Below are positions 57,901-64,000 of a stretch of 64,000 nucleotides of DNA, one piece after another; the first letter of the stretch is position 1, and each line of letters starts with the position of its first letter. The notes beneath the pieces were generated by a model. That model was not told the origin of the DNA. It saw only the letters and a program-made list of their open reading frames with translations, and did not search any database. This stretch comes from Candidatus Kuenenia stuttgartensis (GTDB lineage Bacteria > Planctomycetota > Planctomycetia > Gemmatales > Gemmataceae), in the NCBI GenBank assembly GCA_945897965.1, contig CAMDHK010000002.1, positions 19,732 through 83,731 of the forward strand, read 5' to 3'. The translations under genes were made by a program, and so were the position numbers.

Positions 57901-60900
57901 CTGAAGTTTCTTTTTTAGAGACACAAGCTATCCCCGCAGGTGTCACTGTTTCTGGTGTTAAAGTCACGAGAGATTTCAGCACCTATTGGCCAAGTTCAAA
58001 TCCTTCATATGCTCATGTATATTTGAAATTAAATGGAGTTGTAGTCGGTCAGTTGGGTTTTAACGCAACGGGCACTAATGGCGCCTATACCTCGGTATCC
58101 ACCGAGTTTTTTGGCCCTCTATCCTCCTATATACCAGGGGGTGTTAACACTTGGACCATTGGTTCAATATGGAATCCCGTAAATCTGGCAAATATCAAGA
58201 TTCAGGTCTTTTATGCTAATGCTTCTACACCTGCTATTGCTGTAAACGGTATCGAAGGTGCCCCACTCAATTTTACTGCCGCAAATTTTACCAACGCTTA
58301 TGGCGATGCCGAAAACAGTGCCTTGGTCAGCATCACCATTGCAACTCTTCCTGCAACCGGAACCTTAAAACTTTCAGGTGTTAATGTTTCTGCTGGGCAG
58401 GTTATTGCTGCCGCTAATCTTGGGAATTTAACTTATGTTCCTGCAGTTAACGAAAATGGAACCAAGACCTTCACGGTAACCGCATCGGATGGCAATGCAT
58501 CATCTGCTGTTGCCACTGTGAGCATGAATATCGTTGCGTTAAATACCGCACCAACTCTTGCTGCTATTTCTGTAAGTGGTACCGAAGATAATACCTTTGC
58601 ATTTAGCGCGACCAATTTCACCGGTGGAACCGTTGCTTCTCCTGGCATAGCTTATGTTGGTCTTCAAGCAGATATGGGCGCGGGTTGGAGAACTGCATCC
58701 ACAGCCAAAACTTATGATCTTGATGGGAATAATGTTCTTGGTAGCAATGGTTGGTGGTTGCCAAATTATACTTTAAGTAGCCCTTCATATATAACCAGTT
58801 TTGCCAACAATAGTTACTATTCCGGCAACGGGTCTTATGCATTGGTGGATAACCCTTTAACCACACCGGGGGCATCCCCATCGCTTATTTATTCTGGGAC
58901 TACCAACGGTCAATTCCCTGGTTATGGTACCAAATCCCCTAGTTCTGTAGTTTCCTTTACTTTGACTGGGGTTGTTCCCGGAATCATTCGTGTTGGAATC
59001 ATGACTGGAAATACAGATGCATCTGGCGCCTTTGGGGCCAGCGGTTATCAGATTGTTTCTGGATCACTGGATAGCGGCATGACCACTGAATTACAAACCA
59101 ACGGTGCGGTATATAACGGTAACCCTGATTGGGTATTCTTTGATATTACTGGTGGCATCGCTGGCCAAACCTATTCCATCTATGCTAAAGGCGGGCCCCA
59201 AGGTAATGCCGGCATAGGCGCAATCTCTTTTGATTCGATTACGATAACCCCTACCTATACGGATCTTGAAAACAACCCATTAGTAAGTATCACCATTGCA
59301 ACTCTTCCTGCAACCGGAACCTTGAAGCTTTCAGGTGCTGATGTTTCCGCTGGGCAGGTTATTGCTGCCACTAATCTTGGCAATTTAACTTATGTTCCCG
59401 CAGTTAATGAAAATGGAATCAAAACCTTTACAGTAACTGCATCGGATGGCTCTGCATCATCTACAGTTGCCACCGTAAGCATGAATATTACTGCGGTTAA
59501 TGATGCGCCAACAGCAAATGTACAAACCATTACCCCTACGGAAGATACCACTTATAGTGGAACACTTGCTGGCACGGATACCGAAGGCAGCGCCTTGACT
59601 TACTCTGTAGTGACGCAGGGTACGAAGGGCATGGCTACGATTACGAACGCAGCAACAGGTGCATTTACTTATGTGCCCAATTCGAATGCGAATGGTTCAG
59701 ATAGCTTTACCTTCAAGGTGAATGATGGAAGTTTGGATAGTGCGCCAGCAACCGTAACGGTGAATATCACTGCGGTAAATGATGCACCAGCAATTGGCGG
59801 CGTAGCTACAGCTATTAATTACATTTCTACGGATTTCACTACTGCCCCTGCCAATGCAACCATTTCTGGAAGTGCTGTAGTTTCCAATGGTGAATGTGTT
59901 TTAACTCCAGCAGCAAGTGGCCAATCTGGTTATTTGTTATTCAATACATTATCATCTAATCCCACTGCCTTTTCAGCCCAATTTGATTATCGGGTAGCGG
60001 ATGGCACTGGAGCTGATGGAACTAGCTTTAACTACGGTGTGATCGGTTCATCACCTAGTGGCGATGAAAGCGGAATGACCAACACCGGGTTGGTTGTTTC
60101 ATTAATTGAGTGGAGCACCCAAAGGGTAGAAATAAAACTTAATGGTACAATTCTTCAAACCGCTAATGTAACTCTTATAGGTTCTAATTATCAGCGCATT
60201 GTTGTCAATGTTGATGGTTCCAACAAGCTTTCAGTTTCTGTTGGTGGTGTGGCGGTGGTAAGTAACTTGGATTTGGGTGCCAGCTATGGCAATGCCGATA
60301 AATCAAGTTGGAAGTTTGGCTTTGCAAGTCGTTGTGGTGGTGCAAATAACAAGCATAGTATTGATAACCTTGTTATTTCAAATAATGTCGCGCCTGTAAC
60401 CGCATTGGAGCAAACTCCAACGGTTCTTACAAGTTCTTTGACCCTTTCTGATGTTGATAATTCCACGCTTGCATCTGCAGTTGTTACCATTACCACGGGC
60501 CTGAAAAGCAGTGAAGATGTTCTGGGTTTTGTTGCTAATGCCACAAACTATGGAAACATTACCGGTAGCTATAATTCTTCAACTGGCGCGCTTTTGTTGA
60601 CCTCAGCAGGGGCAACCGCAACCCTGGCACAATGGCAGGCCGCCTTGCGGTCTGTTACCTACACCAATACCTCGGATACGCCAGATACAACCAATCGTAC
60701 TGTTTCGTTTGTAGTAAATGATGGCACGGTAAATAGCGCTGCAGCAACCGTTACTGTGAATATCATTGCGGTAAACGATACACCATTAGCGATTGCTGAT
60801 ACATACACAACAACTGAAGATACACCTTTGGTTGTAAGCCTTGCTTCCCCAGTGGTTGATCAGCAGCAAACCACTTGGAACACTGGTTTACCAAATGATG

Positions 60901-63900
60901 GTTATCAAACTTTTACTGCTGGGCAGACAGGGTTTTTAACTAGTATCGATTTAATGCAGAATGGTACGGCATCTAATCCACAGCAGGTTACCCTCACTGT
61001 TTATGCTGGCGATGGAATTAGTGGTGTTGCCCTTGGAGCAGTAACAATATCTGAAAATAATTCAGATTTTATTCAGACATACACATTCTCGCAACCTGTT
61101 GCCATAGTTTCAGGTGGTGTTTATACATTTAAGGTTGCAACTAGTTCGAGTAGGGGCCTACTTGGTTCAAGTAATTCAAGTGCCTATGCGAATGGTAGGT
61201 TTTATCATTCTGGTGGCCATACTGGCGATCTATGGTTTAGAACATCTGTAGCGACTAGCCAAGGTTTGCTTGTAAACGATTCAGATGCAGAAGGTAATTC
61301 TCTTACCGCAGTTATAGTAACCAATCCTTCCAATGGTACGGTGGTACTTAACTCGGATGGTAGATTTACTTATACCCCCAATGCTAACTTTAATGGAACG
61401 GATACCTTCTCTTATAAAGCTAGCGATGGCATAAGCTTTTCTAATGTTGCAACCGTAACCGTCAATGTCACTGCAGCCAACGATGCACCAGTTGCCAATG
61501 CACAATCGATTTTGCCCACCGAAGATACTACTTATTCTGGTACGTTAACTGGTTCAGATATTGAGAACAGTCCCTTAACCTACTCTATTGTAACGCAGGG
61601 CACAAAAGGTTTTGTCACGATCACGAACACAGCAACAGGCGCATTTACCTATGTTCCCAATGCGAACGCGAATGGTTCAGATAGCTTTACCTTCAAGGTA
61701 AATGATGGAAGTTCGGATAGCGCCCCCGGAACCATCAGCGTAAATATCACTGCGGTAAATGATGCGCCAGTCGCCAATGGTAGTGCAACTCTTACATCAA
61801 TTAATGAGGATTACGTTACGGTTTCTTATAATGCTTACGATTCGTTTGTAAGTGGACCAACCGTTCAATCTGCGAGCAACCGATGGCAATATTTTGGTGG
61901 GACTACCTCTTCTCTAACTCTTCTTCCAAACTGGAAGACTGATGGAAATGAAGTTATAACGAGCTTTCCACAATGGCATCAAAATTTAAGTTCCAAAGGC
62001 CAGTATCCTTTTGTACAACAAATTACAAGTGCCTCTGGGCCAGTCTCTGCCGGCACCCTGGTGATTCATCCTGCAGATGGCGGTTCTTCTGTCTCGGGTG
62101 CGGTTGCCCTCGGCTGGAAAAACACGACAAACAATACCGTCTTCGTAGATTTTGGTCTGACATTGCGTCTTCCATACGCGACCTCCAATGGTATTGAGTA
62201 TTTCCTCCAGCGTGGCTTGGTGGGTACTGCCAGATATCAGTCATTAAAGTCCGGTACAATTACCCAAAGTAATTCACCAATTGGAATTAGCTCCAGTGCA
62301 CCTACAGAATTGCAACCCGGTGAGTTTATATATCTTGTTGTTGATAGCCGTGGTAGTTATGCGTATGATCACACAGAGGTCAGCAATTTTACGGTTACCG
62401 AAAATGCAAATCGAGGTGCAACGGTAGCAAGCCTGTTCGGTGCTAACTTCTCTGATTCGCAAGACAATTCCGCCAACACCTTTGCTGGCGTTGCCGTGTC
62501 ATCCTATACCGTTGATAGTGCTAAGGGGAATTGGCAGCAGTCTTCTAATGGATCGACTTGGTCAAATCTGGTATCTGCAACCAGCAGTGCTGCAATAACT
62601 CTTAAGGCAACTGATTACCTGCGCTTTGTTCCTGCTGCCAATTACAATGGCCAGGCTACTGCACTTTCCGCCAACTTGATTGAAACAGGCGGGGCGGCAA
62701 TTACTAGTGGCGCCACGGTTAATGTCTCGGGCACTGGCTCTCAACTTGTGTTGGGTTCTAGCAATGTAATTGGTTGGAGTTCGGCATACAGCGGTGCATT
62801 CGCGGCAGACAATATTGTTGACGAGCAATCTGGTTCGGTTGTGGCTGACAGTTTTGGGGACAATTACTGGCTGGCTTCAGATGGTTCAGTTTCAGCATCC
62901 ATCTTGATCGACTTGGGCGTAGCCACGCCTCTATCGAAAATTGATCTCTATAACACTACCAACACCGGTCATAATGATCGGGGTACATCCAACTTTCATA
63001 TAGAAGTAAGCAATACTATTTCCGGCAGTTCCGCAACCACTTATTCCTTGGTAAGCGGATTAACGGTGGCAAGCGGCACGATGGCCTATGAGAATGTTGG
63101 TGTAGCGCCAACGGCTCAAACTTTTGCTCTTTCCTCGGGCGCAACAGCATATCGGTATGTGCGTTTTGTGGTTGATACCTCTAAAAATAATAACCCTGGC
63201 CTACATGAGTTGCGTCTGTTTGGGGTTGGCACAGGCACTGGCGGGGCGACAGTTTATTCACAAAACACGGTTTCATTAAACCATGCGATCGCTGCGGTCA
63301 ATGATGCGCCAGTCGCCAATGCGCAATCGATTTTGCCAACGGAAGATACTACTTATACGGGTACACTTACGGGTTCAGATATTGAGAACAGTCCCTTAAC
63401 CTACTCTGTTGTAACGCAGGGTACCAAGGGCGTGTTCACGATCACGAACACAGCAACAGGCGCATTTACCTATGTTCCCAATGCGAACGCGAATGGTTCA
63501 GACAGCTTTACTTTCAAGGTAAATGATGGAAGTTCGGATAGTGCCTCCGCAACCATCAGCGTAAATATCACTGCGGTAAATGATGCGCCAGTCGCCAATG
63601 CGCAATCGATTTCGCCAACGGAAGATATTAGTTATACGGGTACACTTACGGGTTCAGATGTTGAGAGCAGTCCATTAACTTACTCCGTGGTATCGCAGGG
63701 CACAAAGGGCGTAGTAACGATCACAAACGCAGCAACAGGCGCATTCACTTATGTGCCCAATGCGAATGCGAATGGTTCAGATAGCTTTACCTTCAAGGTA
63801 AATGATGGAAGTTCGGATAGCACCCCCGCTACCATCAGCGTAAATATTACTGCGGTAAATGATGCGCCAGCGATCACTGCGGGAGGCACTCTTGCCTACA

Positions 63901-64000
63901 CTGAAAACGCTGCAGCAACAGTAATCGATGCGGGAATTACCATCATCGATGTGGATGATACCCAGATCAGTGGCGCCACCGTAAAGATTGGGCAAATAGT
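54942..64000 (+). CDS. giant surface protein, >3000 codons, C-terminus beyond window: DUF4347, beta-helix-like region, FG-GAP repeats, cadherin-like tandem repeats with inserted modules
   Basis: ATG 54942 [45 protein letters not shown]; frame read line by line to 64000 without a stop; absent from ORF track because there is no in-window stop. Confidence 0.93.
   Translation, partial: [3019 protein letters not shown]
56850..57790 (+). repeat. FG-GAP/VCBS repeats within the giant CDS
   Basis: [70 protein letters not shown]. Confidence 0.85.
59520..63878 (+). repeat. dispersed/tandem 279-bp (93-aa) cadherin-like repeat units within the giant CDS
   Basis: Units at 59520, 61500, 63321 and 63600 share [37 protein letters not shown]...[49 protein letters not shown]; the last two are directly adjacent. 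Confidence 0.9.

Noticed and set aside
55751-62828. Minus-strand ORFs under the giant gene (e.g. 55751..56212, 57134..57532)
   Set aside because: Antisense of repetitive Thr/Asn/Gly-rich coding sequence; the plus frame is fully open with recognisable domains.
57852-63236. Inserted modules as inteins
   Set aside because: No N-terminal Cys/Ser splice block or C-terminal His-Asn motif at the junctions; segments look like beta-rich binding domains.
59520-63878. 279-bp repeats as a CRISPR or mobile element
   Set aside because: Repeats are in-frame coding units of a cadherin-like domain; no spacers, terminal inverted repeats or transposase.

Overview
Gene-dense 64 kb chromosomal segment that reads as a planctomycete, probably Gemmata-like. 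This is inferred from a DUF1559 prepilin-type protein, a zinc-ribbon plus caspase protein, a MoxR/DUF58/Bat-type operon, and giant secreted proteins with an N-terminal LE-x-RL motif. The first ~53 kb is mostly housekeeping and metabolic genes: dtd, lpxA, prfB with a programmed +1 frameshift, rluB-type pseudouridine synthase, pyrK-like, pepT, nth, rhomboid, uxaA-like, and hom with a phosphoglycerate-mutase-like proposed homoserine kinase. Two MoxR-type AAA/vWA modules are present: one at 14.5-17.7 kb opposite a 1129-aa multi-TM protein and next to a caspase-like protein, and a seven-gene minus-strand operon at 27.4-39.9 kb. The right part holds large repeat-rich surface proteins. The most notable feature is a giant ORF from 54942 past the window end (>3000 codons, no stop on manual reading of every codon). 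The supplied ORF track omits it. It starts with a DUF4347-like domain and continues through beta-helix-like, FG-GAP and cadherin-like repeats. Six dissimilar beta-rich modules appear to be inserted inside individual repeat units. No rRNA, tRNA, CRISPR array or transposase was recognised. All family names are from motif recognition by eye; no database search was run.
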